The notes under the pieces: model-generated
What the model was told of the DNA's origin: nothing
The model's database searches: none
The model's input: only the letters and a program-made list of their open reading frames with translations
Made by a program: the position numbers and the translations under genes
Part shown: positions 24,687 through 34,526 of the stretch, piece after piece
Position numbering within the stretch: the stretch's first letter is position 1
How the letters are laid out: each line of letters starts with the position of its first letter
From: Paraburkholderia rhizosphaerae
GTDB taxonomy: Bacteria > Pseudomonadota > Gammaproteobacteria > Burkholderiales > Burkholderiaceae
DNA length: 64,000 nt
Direction of reading: 5' to 3'
Assembly: GCF_004366595.1 (NCBI RefSeq)
Contig: NZ_SORE01000017.1
Coordinates: 62,001-126,000, forward strand

Positions 24687-24817
24687 CCTTGGGGCCGCGT
24701 TGAGCGCGCGTGGCCCGCAATCGACCGTGCCGGGCGACATACTCGAGCGTTCCATAACGTATGTCGCCAGGAACGACGCATGCTGGTTTGTTCGCGCCAC
24801 CGACGTGCGAGACTGTC

Positions 24818-25399
24818 ATGAGTGAATTCAACGCAGCATCACCCGCCATCACCACGATGATCCGGATGGATCATACGCATGCGCTGTGCGCATTTCATCG
24901 CTACCGATTGACGAGCCCATGGTGGCGCAAACGCGCGATCGTCAATTCGGTATGCACCGCGCTGGAGATTCACGCGACGCTGGAAGAGGAAATCTTCTAT
25001 CCGGCGCTCGCGCGCGTTGCACCGGACAACGATACGGTGAAAAAGAGCGAGCCCGAGCACCGCGAAATGCGCGAAATCATCGCGAAACTGCGCGCGATGG
25101 GCCCGCAAAACGCCGCCTACGATGGGCTCTTCATGGAATTGATGCGCGTGACGATTCATCATGTCGCCGACGAGGAGACCATCCTGATTCCGATCGCCGA
25201 GCGGGCGCTGAAAAGCGAACTGTCGTCGCTCGGCGCGGCAATGACGCGACGCCGTATCGAACTGCTGCGCGAACGCCCAGTGGACGTCGCGGTTAACACC
25301 GCGGGCACGTTTCCGATTGCGACTTTCGTGGTTGCGGGCCTGCTGGTGTGCGGTCTGAACAGCCTGTTCCGGCCATCTTCAACGCGCCAGAGGGTATGA
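24818..25399 (+). CDS. Hemerythrin-like protein with C-terminal membrane anchor
   Basis: 193 aa. A four-helix hemerythrin domain carries His/Glu ligands in RMDHTHALCAFHRY, EIHATLEEEIFYPAL, SEPEHREMREII and TIHHVADEETILIPIAE, typical of a diiron oxygen- or redox-binding domain. Residues about 165-187 (FPIATFVVAGLLVCGLNSLF) form a membrane anchor, an uncommon addition suggesting action at the inner membrane. The start at 24818 (MSEFNAASP) is chosen over an upstream frame extension. It converges with the cytochrome gene at 25420 with only 20 bp between stops. Confidence 0.85.
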   Translation: MSEFNAASPAITTMIRMDHTHALCAFHRYRLTSPWWRKRAIVNSVCTALEIHATLEEEIFYPALARVAPDNDTVKKSEPEHREMREIIAKLRAMGPQNAAYDGLFMELMRVTIHHVADEETILIPIAERALKSELSSLGAAMTRRRIELLRERPVDVAVNTAGTFPIATFVVAGLLVCGLNSLFRPSSTRQRV

Positions 25400-25419
25400 A
25401 GGCGGCGGCGCAACCATCG

Positions 25420-26781
25420 TTATTTATGAAGCAGCTGGCGCAGCGAACTGACGTCGTTCGCGGTCACGCCTTGCGCATTGTTGCCCCATGCGCCGCGCAG
25501 ATAGGTCAGCACTTGCGCGATCTGCACATCGGCAAGCGTATCGGCGAACGCCGGCATCTGCTGACGCGGCGGACCGGTCAAGGTGGACGGACTGTTACCG
25601 CCTTCGACCAGCAGCCGGATCAGCGACGTCGTATCTTCGGCGAGCACGGAAGGATTGCCCGCCAGCGCCGGAAACACATGCGGCACGCCGGCGCCATCGG
25701 CACGGTGACAGCGCGCGCAGAACGACTGATAGACGTTATATCCCGCGGATAAAGAATCGGGCACGCGGCTGCCGTTTTGCGGTGATCGTGCAACGTCGGC
25801 ATGCGGCGCGTAGGTGCCATACGGCTGTTGCGGTGGCAACGACTTCAGATACCGCGCGATCGCGGCCAGATCGTCGTCGGTCAGATACTGCGAACTGTCC
25901 TCGATCTGCTCGACCATGCTGCCGTATGCAACCACGCCGGCGCCATGTCCGGTCTTCAGGAATGCAGCAACGTCCGGCGCGGACAGTCGGCCCAGGCCCG
26001 CGCCCGCGTCGCCGGTCAGGTTGGGCGCAAACCAGTGGTCGTTGACGCCGCCAGTCAGGTACTTCGGCGAAGACTCGTCATAGCCACGCTCCTGATAAGC
26101 GGCGCCGCGCGGCGTATGACAGGCGCCGCAGTGGCCGAGCGACTGCACCAGATAGGCACCACGGTTCCATTGCGCATCGCGGTCGGCGCGCGGCTTGAAC
26201 GTGCCGCGTGGCACGAAAATACGCTGCCAGACGATCAACGCCCAGCGCTGGTCGAACGGAAACGCGACGTCCGACGGCGGCGACGGTTTCGCGACCGGCG
26301 CGACCGAATGCATCAGATACGCGTAAAGCGCGCGCATGTCGTCGTCGGAAATCTTTGCAAAGGACGCGTAAGGCATAGCCGGGTAAAGCCGCTTGCCACC
26401 TCGCGCGACACCTGTTCGTAACGCGCGCGCAAACTCTTCGTACGTATAGCGTCCAATTCCATAGCGTGGATCAGGCGTGATGTTGGTCGAAACGATGGTG
26501 CCGAACGGTGAGCCCATCCGGAGCCCGCCCGCGTACGGCGCGCCGCCTTGGGGCGCAGTGTGGCATCCGGCGCAATCGCCGGCCTTCGCCACATAAGCGC
26601 CGCGCGCGAGCGTCTGCGCGTCGGCGGACTGCGGCGCCGCTGCCGCCCGGCTAGCCGGCGACGCTTCCTGTTGCTGCGCAATGCTCGTGAGTGCAACGCC
26701 CGTCAGCACGGCCGCAAACAGCATGAACGCCAGGCCGGGCGTCAGCGCGCGCTTCACGACCGTGATTCGACGTCGCATCAT
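25420..26781 (-). CDS. Triheme cytochrome c (alcohol/gluconate dehydrogenase subunit type)
   Basis: 453 aa with a Sec signal and three CXXCH heme sites: CAGCH (70-74), CGACH (218-222) and CARCH (355-359). The layout (about 140 residues between hemes, GGKRLYPAMPYASFAKI and SLGHCGACHTPRG segments) matches the membrane-associated cytochrome subunit that passes electrons from periplasmic dehydrogenases to quinone or oxidase. It is the last gene of the caa3-type operon; its ATG overlaps the upstream stop (ATGA). It could link the divergent PQQ glucose dehydrogenase to the oxidase, which is an inference from position. Confidence 0.9.
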   Translation of the reverse strand: MMRRRITVVKRALTPGLAFMLFAAVLTGVALTSIAQQQEASPASRAAAAPQSADAQTLARGAYVAKAGDCAGCHTAPQGGAPYAGGLRMGSPFGTIVSTNITPDPRYGIGRYTYEEFARALRTGVARGGKRLYPAMPYASFAKISDDDMRALYAYLMHSVAPVAKPSPPSDVAFPFDQRWALIVWQRIFVPRGTFKPRADRDAQWNRGAYLVQSLGHCGACHTPRGAAYQERGYDESSPKYLTGGVNDHWFAPNLTGDAGAGLGRLSAPDVAAFLKTGHGAGVVAYGSMVEQIEDSSQYLTDDDLAAIARYLKSLPPQQPYGTYAPHADVARSPQNGSRVPDSLSAGYNVYQSFCARCHRADGAGVPHVFPALAGNPSVLAEDTTSLIRLLVEGGNSPSTLTGPPRQQMPAFADTLADVQIAQVLTYLRGAWGNNAQGVTANDVSSLRQLLHK

Positions 26782-27734
26782 CGCGGTTCGTCCCGCGGCA
26801 CAATGACCGCCTGTCCGGTTGCCAGCATCGGCGTCGACGGCGGTTGGCTCAACCACCGGGCGGCTATCACGAGCCCGCCAATCAGATACGCGGCTGCCGC
26901 CGGCACCCACATGATGAGCCCGCCCAATTGCTGGTCGTGCAACGGGTCGATGCCGAGTACGCTGCAAGGCTCGACATAGGACGGATACCAGAGCCCCGGT
27001 GCGAGCGTAATCAATGCGCCGAGCGCTGTCGTATGGACCATCGTCGTAAACACCGACAGTAACGCGCCGCCTCCCGACTGGCGGCGCGCGCCGTCGCCGA
27101 ATACGGTCCACCAGAACACGAGCGCGGTCAGCAGGAAACTCGTGTGCTGTAGCGAATGGACTACCGGATGGGCGAGCGCGGCTTCAAACGCCGCGGGCGC
27201 ATGCCACCCCCACAACGCGGCTGCATGCAACAGCCAGGCGGTGAGCGGCGCGGTCAGAAATCGCCAGACCCGAACCACCTGCCGCCGGCGTATTGCGTGG
27301 CCCACGCGTAGCCGCCCGCCGCGCGGCAGCGCCCAGATCCATATGGCAAGGGGCCGACCCAGCACCAGCAGCGGCGCAGCAATCAGCATCATCGATTCGT
27401 GCTGAACCATATGCGCGGAAAACAACCAGTTGCTCAACGTATCGAGCGGCGAAATCAGAGCGAGCGCCAGCACACACGAACCGCCCGCAAAGGCGACGCC
27501 GTGCAGCGCGCGCATTGCGCGACCGCGCGCGCGGCTGCGCCTGCGCAATCGTAAATAGCCCACGGCGTATGCGAGAACGCTCGCGCACATCAACGCGACC
27601 GGCCACGCGTCGAAGCTCCAGCCGAACGATGGCGCGGAGCGAGCGGAGTCCGTCAGCACGTGGGCGTGCGCGAGCGGCGCCGTCAGCAGCGCGGCGGCCG
27701 CAAGCAAGGCGAACCATCTCGAACCTGCTTTCAT
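26778..27734 (-). CDS. ctaG: CtaG-like caa3 oxidase assembly membrane protein
   Basis: 318 aa with a signal-like N-terminus (ALLAAAALLTAPLAHA) and seven or eight membrane helices. The conserved blocks SNWLFSAHMVQHESMMLIAA, HPVVHSLQHTSFLLTALVFW and DPLHDQQLGGLIMWVPAA are those of the caa3_CtaG family, thought to help deliver copper or assemble subunit I of caa3 oxidases. The ATG at 27734 overlaps the stop of the preceding gene, and the cytochrome gene overlaps its own stop, so all three are coupled. Confidence 0.85.
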   Translation of the reverse strand: MKAGSRWFALLAAAALLTAPLAHAHVLTDSARSAPSFGWSFDAWPVALMCASVLAYAVGYLRLRRRSRARGRAMRALHGVAFAGGSCVLALALISPLDTLSNWLFSAHMVQHESMMLIAAPLLVLGRPLAIWIWALPRGGRLRVGHAIRRRQVVRVWRFLTAPLTAWLLHAAALWGWHAPAAFEAALAHPVVHSLQHTSFLLTALVFWWTVFGDGARRQSGGGALLSVFTTMVHTTALGALITLAPGLWYPSYVEPCSVLGIDPLHDQQLGGLIMWVPAAAAYLIGGLVIAARWLSQPPSTPMLATGQAVIVPRDEPR

Positions 27735-28060
27735 TGGCAAGGCGACAGCAACCATTGTGGAAAATACATAGCCAACTGAACCACCGCGCACAGCGCGGCG
27801 ACGATGGCCGCCATTAGTGACAAAAATGCGGAGCGCGCGCCGCGCGGCACGTAGCTCGCGCGGTAGCGCGGCGACGACTCGCGCCAGCATCGGTACGCGA
27901 GCAGCGCGGCCGCGACCGAAAACAGAATCGCGGCAATGCTGACCACATGCAGCGTTGCCATGCTTTGGCGCCGGCACGCGAGTTGCAAAAGCGCGTAGTT
28001 CGCGCTTTGCGTGCCCAAAACGACCGCCGGGGCGGCGAGCAGTCCAAGCCAGATTCTCAT
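27731..28060 (-). CDS. Small three-helix membrane protein of the oxidase operon
   Basis: 109 aa. Hydrophobic stretches lie at about residues 3-22, 38-60 and 82-104 (AFLSLMAAIVAALCAVVQLA). There are no metal-binding or heme motifs apart from scattered Cys. It lies 14 bp downstream of the CoxA-CoxC fusion stop and overlaps the CtaG start by four bases. Position suggests a small oxidase subunit or assembly factor, comparable to subunit IV, but identity cannot be shown. Confidence 0.7.
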   Translation of the reverse strand: MRIWLGLLAAPAVVLGTQSANYALLQLACRRQSMATLHVVSIAAILFSVAAALLAYRCWRESSPRYRASYVPRGARSAFLSLMAAIVAALCAVVQLAMYFPQWLLSPCQ

Positions 28061-28074
28061 GTTGTCCGTTCGCG

Positions 28075-30708
28075 TCAAAAATGAATGCGCGGCGCCAGAT
28101 AAATAACCGCATAGATCGGCAGCCAGCTGAGCACGACGAAATTCCAATAAATGGCGTTCTCGCTGGTATCGAGAAGCCGCTTGCCTTCGAACGGCCCGGT
28201 GAACAGCAGTAACGCAAGCACCGCCGTGTCGATCGTGTCGGTGATCAGGTGCGTCGTATGCAGTCCGAGCAGAAGCCAGACGATCGACCCGTACGCGTTC
28301 GCATACCACATCACGTTCAGCGACGCGAACTCGAAGCCGCGCACCACCAGAAACACAAGCGCGAATACCAGGCACACCGCAAGCCAGAGTCGCGCACGCT
28401 CGCGGCTGTCGCGTTCGGCCGCGCGCTTCGCAAGCGCGTTCGGCCACATGCTGACAAGCAGCACAAGCGTGTTCAACGATCCCCACAGCAGCGCCGGCGC
28501 AGGCGCATTCATCGGCCACGATGCGTTGACTGCGCGCAGATAGAAATACATTCCGACTGCAACCGCGAATACGCTGCCTTCGATCAGCATCAATCCGGCC
28601 GTCGCCCACCACATCAGGCTGCGATGACCGAACCCGAAGCTTGGCAAGCCACGCACATCGAGCGAACTGGGCCTCGCTACCCAGGGCTCGGCACGCATCG
28701 CTGGGTGAGGCTGCGCGCGCCGCGCCGCACGCTGCGCCGTGCGCTCGCGCCCATCGCCCGGCCAGCGCTCCAGTGCGCGTGCGATGCGGTTGGACCGGCG
28801 GGTCGGCCAGAACCACGCAATCATCGCGGCCGCGACCGGCACAGTGCCCCACCAGACGGCGGTCGGCGTGTAAATCGAGCCGATGAAGAACACGGTGGTC
28901 GCCACGGCACTCAAAAACGGCCAAGGCGATGGCGACGGGAATAGCGGTCGCGTGTCCGGTGCGGCAGCCAGCACGCCGGTGGTCAGCACTTCGCGCGCAT
29001 GCACCGCCAGCCCCGAAACCGAACCGGGCTCGCGCTTGCGCTCCCACAACGGATCGCGGCCGTGCACGACCGGCAGCACGTCGAAGTTATGCGGCGGCGG
29101 CGGGCTCGGCACGCTCCATTCGAGCGTGCCGCCGCCCCACGGATCGGCTGGCGCCTGTTCACCGCGGCGGCGGCTGCGCACGACGTTGAAAAGAAAAAGC
29201 AGCACCGCGACGGCCATCAGGTACGCGCCAGCCGTGGCGAGCGCATTCATGCCGGACCAGCCCATTCCCGGCGGATAGGTCCACACGCGCCTCGGCATGC
29301 CTTGCAGACCGAGCAGGTGCATCGGGAAGAACGTCAGGTTGAAGCCGATAAAAAACAGCCAGAAATGCCAGTGCCCGAGCGTCTCGCCAAGCATCCGACC
29401 GGTGATTTTCGGAAACCAGTAGTAGAACGCACCGAACAGCGGAAAAACGGCGCCGCCGATCAGCACATAGTGCAGATGCGCAACGACAAAATACGTGTCA
29501 TGCACCTGCAGATCGAGCGACACGGAACCGAGCATCACGCCGCTGAGCCCGCCGAGCACGAGAATGAAAAAGAACGCCATCACGAACAGCATCGGCGTCT
29601 TCAACGACAGCTTGCCGGTCAGCAGTGTCGCGAGCCAGCAGAAAATCTGGATGCCGGACGGCGCCGCGATCAGCACGCTTGCGGCGGTAAAAAAGCTCTT
29701 GCCGAGTTCCGGCACCGCGGTCGCAAACATATGGTGGACCCACAGCCCGAACGCGAAAAACGCGATTGCGATTAGCGCGAGCACCATCGCCGAGTAGCCG
29801 AAAATCGGCCGGCGCGAAAACGTCGGAATAATCGACGACATAAAACCGAGCGCCGGAATAAAGATCAGATAGACCTCCGGGTGCCCGAAAAACCAGAATA
29901 GGTGCTGCCAGAGCAACACATCGCCGCCAAGCGCCGGGTTATAGAACTGCGTGCCAACGAGCCGGTCCAGAATCAGCGCGGTGCTCGCCAGCATGATCGC
30001 CGGCATCGCGAACAGCACCATGAACTGCGTGACGAGCGTCGCCCACGCAAACAGCGGTAAGCGGTTCAGCGACATGCCCGGCGCCCGCATCTTCAGAATC
30101 GTGGTGATCAGCACCACCGCTTCGAGCAGCGCCGGCAGTTCGGTAAACGTGATCATCTGCGCCCAGACGTCGGAACCCTTGCCGGTTGCATAGTCGGGCC
30201 CGGCAAGCGGCACATAGCTGAACCAGCCGGAACGCGGGCCGGCACCGAGCGCGAACGCGACATACAGCAGCAGTCCGCCGAACACGAACACCCAGTACGC
30301 GTACGCATTCATGCGCGGAAACGCGACGCTGCGCGCGCCGAGCATCAACGGGATCAGGTACATCGCGACGGCCTGCATGACCGGCACCGCAAACAGAAAC
30401 ATCATCGTCGTGCCGTGGATCGTAAACAGCTGGTCATACAGATCGGGGCCGACGAGCCGGTTACCGGGCCGCGCGAGTTGCGTGCGCATCACTAGCGCAA
30501 GCACGCCCGCGAGCAGGAAAAACGAAAACGTCGTGACGATAAAGCGCCGTGCGATCGTTTTATGGTTAACCGCTGAGAACCAGCCGATCAAACCAGGCGG
30601 ATCGCGCCATGTGTCGGCCAATGCGACGCGCGCATCGGGCGGTGCATCGGGCCCGTCTTTCAGCGTCAGGTCGGGCTCGAGCGAGCGAGGACGGTCGGCG
30701 GTGCTCAT
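28075..30708 (-). CDS. ctaD-ctaE: Cytochrome c oxidase subunits I and III fusion (caa3-type)
   Basis: 877 aa. Residues about 40-590 form the 12-helix subunit I with heme/CuB ligands: FTIHGTTMMFLFAVP, GHPEVYLIFIP near residue 273 (His-Tyr pair), VHHMF and VHDTYFVVAHLHYVLIGG. After a linker with a Pro-rich stretch (VPSPPPPHNFDVLP), residues about 690-877 carry the subunit III helices (EGSVFAVAVGMYFYLRAVN, GLHTTHLITDTIDTAVLAL). The enzyme reduces oxygen to water in the inner membrane and pumps protons. Start 30708 overlaps the coxB stop (ATGA). Confidence 0.95.
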   Translation of the reverse strand: MSTADRPRSLEPDLTLKDGPDAPPDARVALADTWRDPPGLIGWFSAVNHKTIARRFIVTTFSFFLLAGVLALVMRTQLARPGNRLVGPDLYDQLFTIHGTTMMFLFAVPVMQAVAMYLIPLMLGARSVAFPRMNAYAYWVFVFGGLLLYVAFALGAGPRSGWFSYVPLAGPDYATGKGSDVWAQMITFTELPALLEAVVLITTILKMRAPGMSLNRLPLFAWATLVTQFMVLFAMPAIMLASTALILDRLVGTQFYNPALGGDVLLWQHLFWFFGHPEVYLIFIPALGFMSSIIPTFSRRPIFGYSAMVLALIAIAFFAFGLWVHHMFATAVPELGKSFFTAASVLIAAPSGIQIFCWLATLLTGKLSLKTPMLFVMAFFFILVLGGLSGVMLGSVSLDLQVHDTYFVVAHLHYVLIGGAVFPLFGAFYYWFPKITGRMLGETLGHWHFWLFFIGFNLTFFPMHLLGLQGMPRRVWTYPPGMGWSGMNALATAGAYLMAVAVLLFLFNVVRSRRRGEQAPADPWGGGTLEWSVPSPPPPHNFDVLPVVHGRDPLWERKREPGSVSGLAVHAREVLTTGVLAAAPDTRPLFPSPSPWPFLSAVATTVFFIGSIYTPTAVWWGTVPVAAAMIAWFWPTRRSNRIARALERWPGDGRERTAQRAARRAQPHPAMRAEPWVARPSSLDVRGLPSFGFGHRSLMWWATAGLMLIEGSVFAVAVGMYFYLRAVNASWPMNAPAPALLWGSLNTLVLLVSMWPNALAKRAAERDSRERARLWLAVCLVFALVFLVVRGFEFASLNVMWYANAYGSIVWLLLGLHTTHLITDTIDTAVLALLLFTGPFEGKRLLDTSENAIYWNFVVLSWLPIYAVIYLAPRIHF

Positions 30709-31769
30709 TGGAGTGTCGCAAGCCATGTGACGACCGCGTGCAGGTCGCTGTCGGAAAGCCGGACAGCCGGCATGGTGACACCCGCTTTCCACGCGTGTGG
30801 ATTGCGAATCCATGCAGCGAGGTTGTCCGGCGTGTTGGCGAGCGCGCCGGCCGCGATGGTCTGGCGGCTCATCAGATGCGTGAGGTCTGGCGCGAGGGTG
30901 CCGTTCGCCGACGTGCCGCGCACTGTGTGACATCCTGCGCAGGTCGACTTCTCGAACACGTCGCGGCCGCGTTGCGCGATCGCGTCGGAAGTTTGCCGGG
31001 CCGGCTGCGCCTGCTGCTGCACCCACGCAGCATAGCGGTCATCCGGTTCGGCAATGACAAGCATTGCCATCAACGCGTGCTGCGCGCCGCAAAATTCGGC
31101 GCACTGACCGCGATAGACGCCCGGCTTATCCGCACGAAAAGCGATCGACGTGTCGATGCCGGGCAACATGTCTTTTTTGCCGTGCAGGTCGGGCACCCAG
31201 AAGCTATGGATTACGTCGCCCGCTTTCAGCGACACGATAACGGTACGGCCCACCGGGATATGCAGCTCGTTGGCGGTCGTCAATTCCGGCAGACCGCGCG
31301 CGGCCGGATACCTGACTTGCCACCACCACTGCAGACCTGTCATTTCGATCTTTACCGGTTGATCGACGGGCAGCTTCGATAGCGCGCGGTCGGTCAATAT
31401 ATCCGCGACGATAAGGCCGCACAGCAGTACGACGGACAGCACACTCGCCGCTACCACGACACGGCGCGTGCGTCGCTCAGGATGCGTGACTGGGTCGAGG
31501 TTTGGAGCCGCGCTGGCGTGACTGCGCCGGCTGCGAACCAGTGCCAGCAACGTCGCAAGCAACACGGCCGCGAAAACGAATGCACAGACAGCCAGCGTCA
31601 GGTTCCACAGTTGCGCGATATGCGCGGCCTGCACGCCCGCGGGCCGCAGTGCGTTCTGCTGCGGTCCGCCATCGGCCGCCTGCGTCGCACACGCGATCAG
31701 CATCAGAGCGCATGCGCAAGCACAGCGCTCGCATAGCGGCTCGCGGTGCGAATGACTGTCGCGCGTCAT
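30705..31769 (-). CDS. coxB: Cytochrome c oxidase subunit II with fused cytochrome c (caa3)
   Basis: 354 aa. The N-terminus ends in LMLIACATQA, a likely lipobox, so the protein may be a lipoprotein. Two membrane helices follow (about 57-80 and 103-125). The CuA domain has VIHSFWVPDLHGKKDMLPG and GQCAEFCGAQHALMAML with all CuA ligands. A C-terminal cytochrome c domain has STCAGCHTVRG near residue 276. It accepts electrons from cytochrome c and hands them to subunit I. Start 31769 has GAGAC upstream; an in-frame ATG at 31805 is the alternative. First gene of the operon, divergent from gcd. Confidence 0.9.
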   Translation of the reverse strand: MTRDSHSHREPLCERCACACALMLIACATQAADGGPQQNALRPAGVQAAHIAQLWNLTLAVCAFVFAAVLLATLLALVRSRRSHASAAPNLDPVTHPERRTRRVVVAASVLSVVLLCGLIVADILTDRALSKLPVDQPVKIEMTGLQWWWQVRYPAARGLPELTTANELHIPVGRTVIVSLKAGDVIHSFWVPDLHGKKDMLPGIDTSIAFRADKPGVYRGQCAEFCGAQHALMAMLVIAEPDDRYAAWVQQQAQPARQTSDAIAQRGRDVFEKSTCAGCHTVRGTSANGTLAPDLTHLMSRQTIAAGALANTPDNLAAWIRNPHAWKAGVTMPAVRLSDSDLHAVVTWLATLQ

Positions 31770-32054
31770 CACGGTCTCGGGAACGAACGTGCAGACGGTC
31801 AGCATTTTTCATGCCGCGCGGAAACTGGCCGCAATACTGCGAAGACGCGCGCTATTGCGCAAGGGATCCGGTCCACCCTGTACGTCCGTTTGCAACGGCG
31901 CGTCATAAAAGTTGTCGGAGGGAGTATTCGCCATACGGCTACCACGCACACAAACGCGCGTGACGGTTCGGCAATGCGCGGCAAATCGGAATACCGAACG
32001 GCACATGGAATGCTAATCGCGCAGCAGTAACGACCTTCAATCCGGGCGGCAAAC

Positions 32055-34451
32055 ATGAACCCAACACGCATTGCACGATGGTTGACCCTCATCTTCGGCG
32101 GCCTCTCCGGTTTGTATCTGCTGACCGGCGGCATCTGGCTGATCGCGCTACATGGCTCGCCGTACTACGTGATCGCGGGCATTGCGATGCTGGCTGTGAC
32201 ATGGCTTGTCTATCTGCGTAACCGATGGGCGCTCGCGTTATATGCATTGCTACTGGTCGGCACACTCGTATGGGCCGTGGTCGAGTCGGGGATGGACTTC
32301 TGGGCACTGACGCCGCGCGTCGATGTACTCGTGATATTCGGCATCTGGCTGCTGCTGCCATTTATCTCGCGCACCTTCTCCGCTCCGGCGGCGCCTGCGG
32401 TCGCGGCGCTCGTCGTCGGGCTGGTCGCTAACGCGGCGGTGCTGACCTACGCGGCATTCAACGATCCGCAGCAAATCAACGGCACCGTTTCCATGCAGTC
32501 CGCCGCGGCGCCGGCTTCCAATGCTTCGGATGCTGCCGATGCTCAAGCCGCGAATTGGCCCGCTTATGGACGCACGCAAGGCGGCACGCGTTATTCGCCG
32601 CTCGCGCAGATCAACGAACAGAACGTGAAGAATCTGCAAGTCGCGTGGACATTCGAAACCGGCGACCATAAAGGACCCACCGACCCAACTGAAATCACCG
32701 ACGAGGTCACGCCGATCAAAATCGGCGACACGCTTTTCCTATGCTCGCCGCACCAGATCCTGTTCGCACTCGACGCGGCCAGCGGCAAGGAAAAATGGCG
32801 CTTCGATCCGGGCCTGAAGACCGACCGGAGCTTTCAGCACGTAACCTGCCGCGGCGTGTCGTATCACGAGAGCGACGCCGCGCGCGCGGCCACGACCGCG
32901 CAAGCGCAGTCCGCGCTGCCGGTGTGCTCGCGCCGTGTGTTCCTGCCGGTCAACAACGGTCATCTATTCGCACTCGACGCGGCAACCGGCCAACGCTGTA
33001 CAGGCTTCGGCAATAACGGCGACCTCGATCTCCAGAAACTCGAGCCCGTCAAAATCACCGGCGAATACGAGCCCACGTCGCCGCCCGTGGTCACCGATAA
33101 AGTGATCGTGGTCGCCGGTTCAGTCACGGACAACTACTCGGTTAGCGAACCATCCGGCGCGATTCGCGGCTTCGACATCGACACCGGCAAACTGCTGTGG
33201 GCGTTCGATCCGGGCTCCGATACGCCCAATGCAATACCCGACGACCAGCACAGCTTTGCGCCGAATTCGCCGAACTCATGGGCGCCTGCCGCATACGATC
33301 CGAAGCTCGATCTCGTCTATTTGCCGATGGGCGTCAGCACACCCGACATCTGGGGCGGGCGCCGCACGCCGCAGCAGGAACGCTATGCGAGCGGACTGCT
33401 GGCGCTGAATGCGTCGACCGGCAAGCTCGCATGGTTCTATCAGACCGTGCATCACGATCTGTGGGATATGGACCTGCCCGCGCAGCCGACCATAGCCGAT
33501 CTGACCGACGCGCACGGCAATGTGGTCCCGGCCATCTACGCGCCCGCGAAAACCGGCAACATCTTCGTGCTCGATCGCCGCACCGGCACGCCGCTTGTGC
33601 CCGCTCCCGAGCAAGCCGTGCCGCAAGGGCCGGCGAACGGCGACTGGGTGTCCGCGACCCAGCCGTTCTCGCAACTGACTTTCCGTCCGGCAAAGAACCT
33701 GAGCGGCGCGGACATGTGGGGCACGACGATGTACGACCAGCTCGCATGCCGTGTGATGTTCCACCGGCTGCGTTATGACGGGCCGTTTACGCCGCCTTCC
33801 GAGCAAGGCACGCTCGTGTTCCCCGGCAACCTCGGCATGTTCGAGTGGGGAGGCATCGCAATCGACACCGACCGGCATCTTGCGATCGCGAATCCGATCG
33901 CGCTACCCTTCGTCTCGAGGCTCGTTCCGCGCGGCCCGCATAATCCGGCCGAACCGCCCGAAGCCGGCCAGAGCGGCACCGGCAGTGAAGCCGGCATCCA
34001 GCCTCAATACGGCGTGCCGTTCGCGGTCACGCTGAACGCGTTCATGTCGCCGGTCGGGTTGCCCTGCAAAGAACCCGCGTGGGGATATGTCGCGGCGCTC
34101 GACCTCAATACGAATCAGGTGGTCTGGAAAAAGCGCATCGGCACCGTGCGCGACAGCTCGCCGCTGCCTCTGCCGTTCCGCATGGGCATGCCGATGCTCG
34201 GCGGTCCGGTCACAACCGCGGGCCATGTGTTTTTTATCGGTGCGACCGCGGACAACTACCTGCGCGCCTACAGCACCGATACCGGCCAGGAGCTATGGCG
34301 CGCGCGTCTGCCCGCCGGCGGCCAGGCGACGCCGATGACCTATCAGGCAAACGGCAAGCAATACGTGGTGATCGCGGCCGGTGGACACGGCTCGTTCGGC
34401 ACGAAGCTCGGCGACTATGTGATCGCGTACGCGCTGCCGGACACGAAATGA
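32055..34451 (+). CDS. gcd: Membrane-bound PQQ-dependent glucose/quinate dehydrogenase
   Basis: 798 aa. Residues 1-135 hold four to five membrane helices that bind ubiquinone. From about 165 a beta-propeller PQQ domain starts (NWPAYGRTQGGTRYSPLAQI, EVTPIKIGDTLFLCSPHQIL), with repeated W-motifs and VHHDLWDMDLPAQPTIADL, as in membrane glucose and quinate/shikimate dehydrogenases. It oxidises the sugar in the periplasm and feeds the quinone pool. It is divergent from the oxidase operon with about 285 bp between. No PQQ biosynthesis gene is in the window. Confidence 0.92.
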   Translation: MNPTRIARWLTLIFGGLSGLYLLTGGIWLIALHGSPYYVIAGIAMLAVTWLVYLRNRWALALYALLLVGTLVWAVVESGMDFWALTPRVDVLVIFGIWLLLPFISRTFSAPAAPAVAALVVGLVANAAVLTYAAFNDPQQINGTVSMQSAAAPASNASDAADAQAANWPAYGRTQGGTRYSPLAQINEQNVKNLQVAWTFETGDHKGPTDPTEITDEVTPIKIGDTLFLCSPHQILFALDAASGKEKWRFDPGLKTDRSFQHVTCRGVSYHESDAARAATTAQAQSALPVCSRRVFLPVNNGHLFALDAATGQRCTGFGNNGDLDLQKLEPVKITGEYEPTSPPVVTDKVIVVAGSVTDNYSVSEPSGAIRGFDIDTGKLLWAFDPGSDTPNAIPDDQHSFAPNSPNSWAPAAYDPKLDLVYLPMGVSTPDIWGGRRTPQQERYASGLLALNASTGKLAWFYQTVHHDLWDMDLPAQPTIADLTDAHGNVVPAIYAPAKTGNIFVLDRRTGTPLVPAPEQAVPQGPANGDWVSATQPFSQLTFRPAKNLSGADMWGTTMYDQLACRVMFHRLRYDGPFTPPSEQGTLVFPGNLGMFEWGGIAIDTDRHLAIANPIALPFVSRLVPRGPHNPAEPPEAGQSGTGSEAGIQPQYGVPFAVTLNAFMSPVGLPCKEPAWGYVAALDLNTNQVVWKKRIGTVRDSSPLPLPFRMGMPMLGGPVTTAGHVFFIGATADNYLRAYSTDTGQELWRARLPAGGQATPMTYQANGKQYVVIAAGGHGSFGTKLGDYVIAYALPDTK

Positions 34452-34526
34452 GCGGGTCAGTGCGACAAGACAATAAGCATGGCCGTCACATCGCGTTCCG
34501 CATCGCCGTGACACTTACGCGTACTG

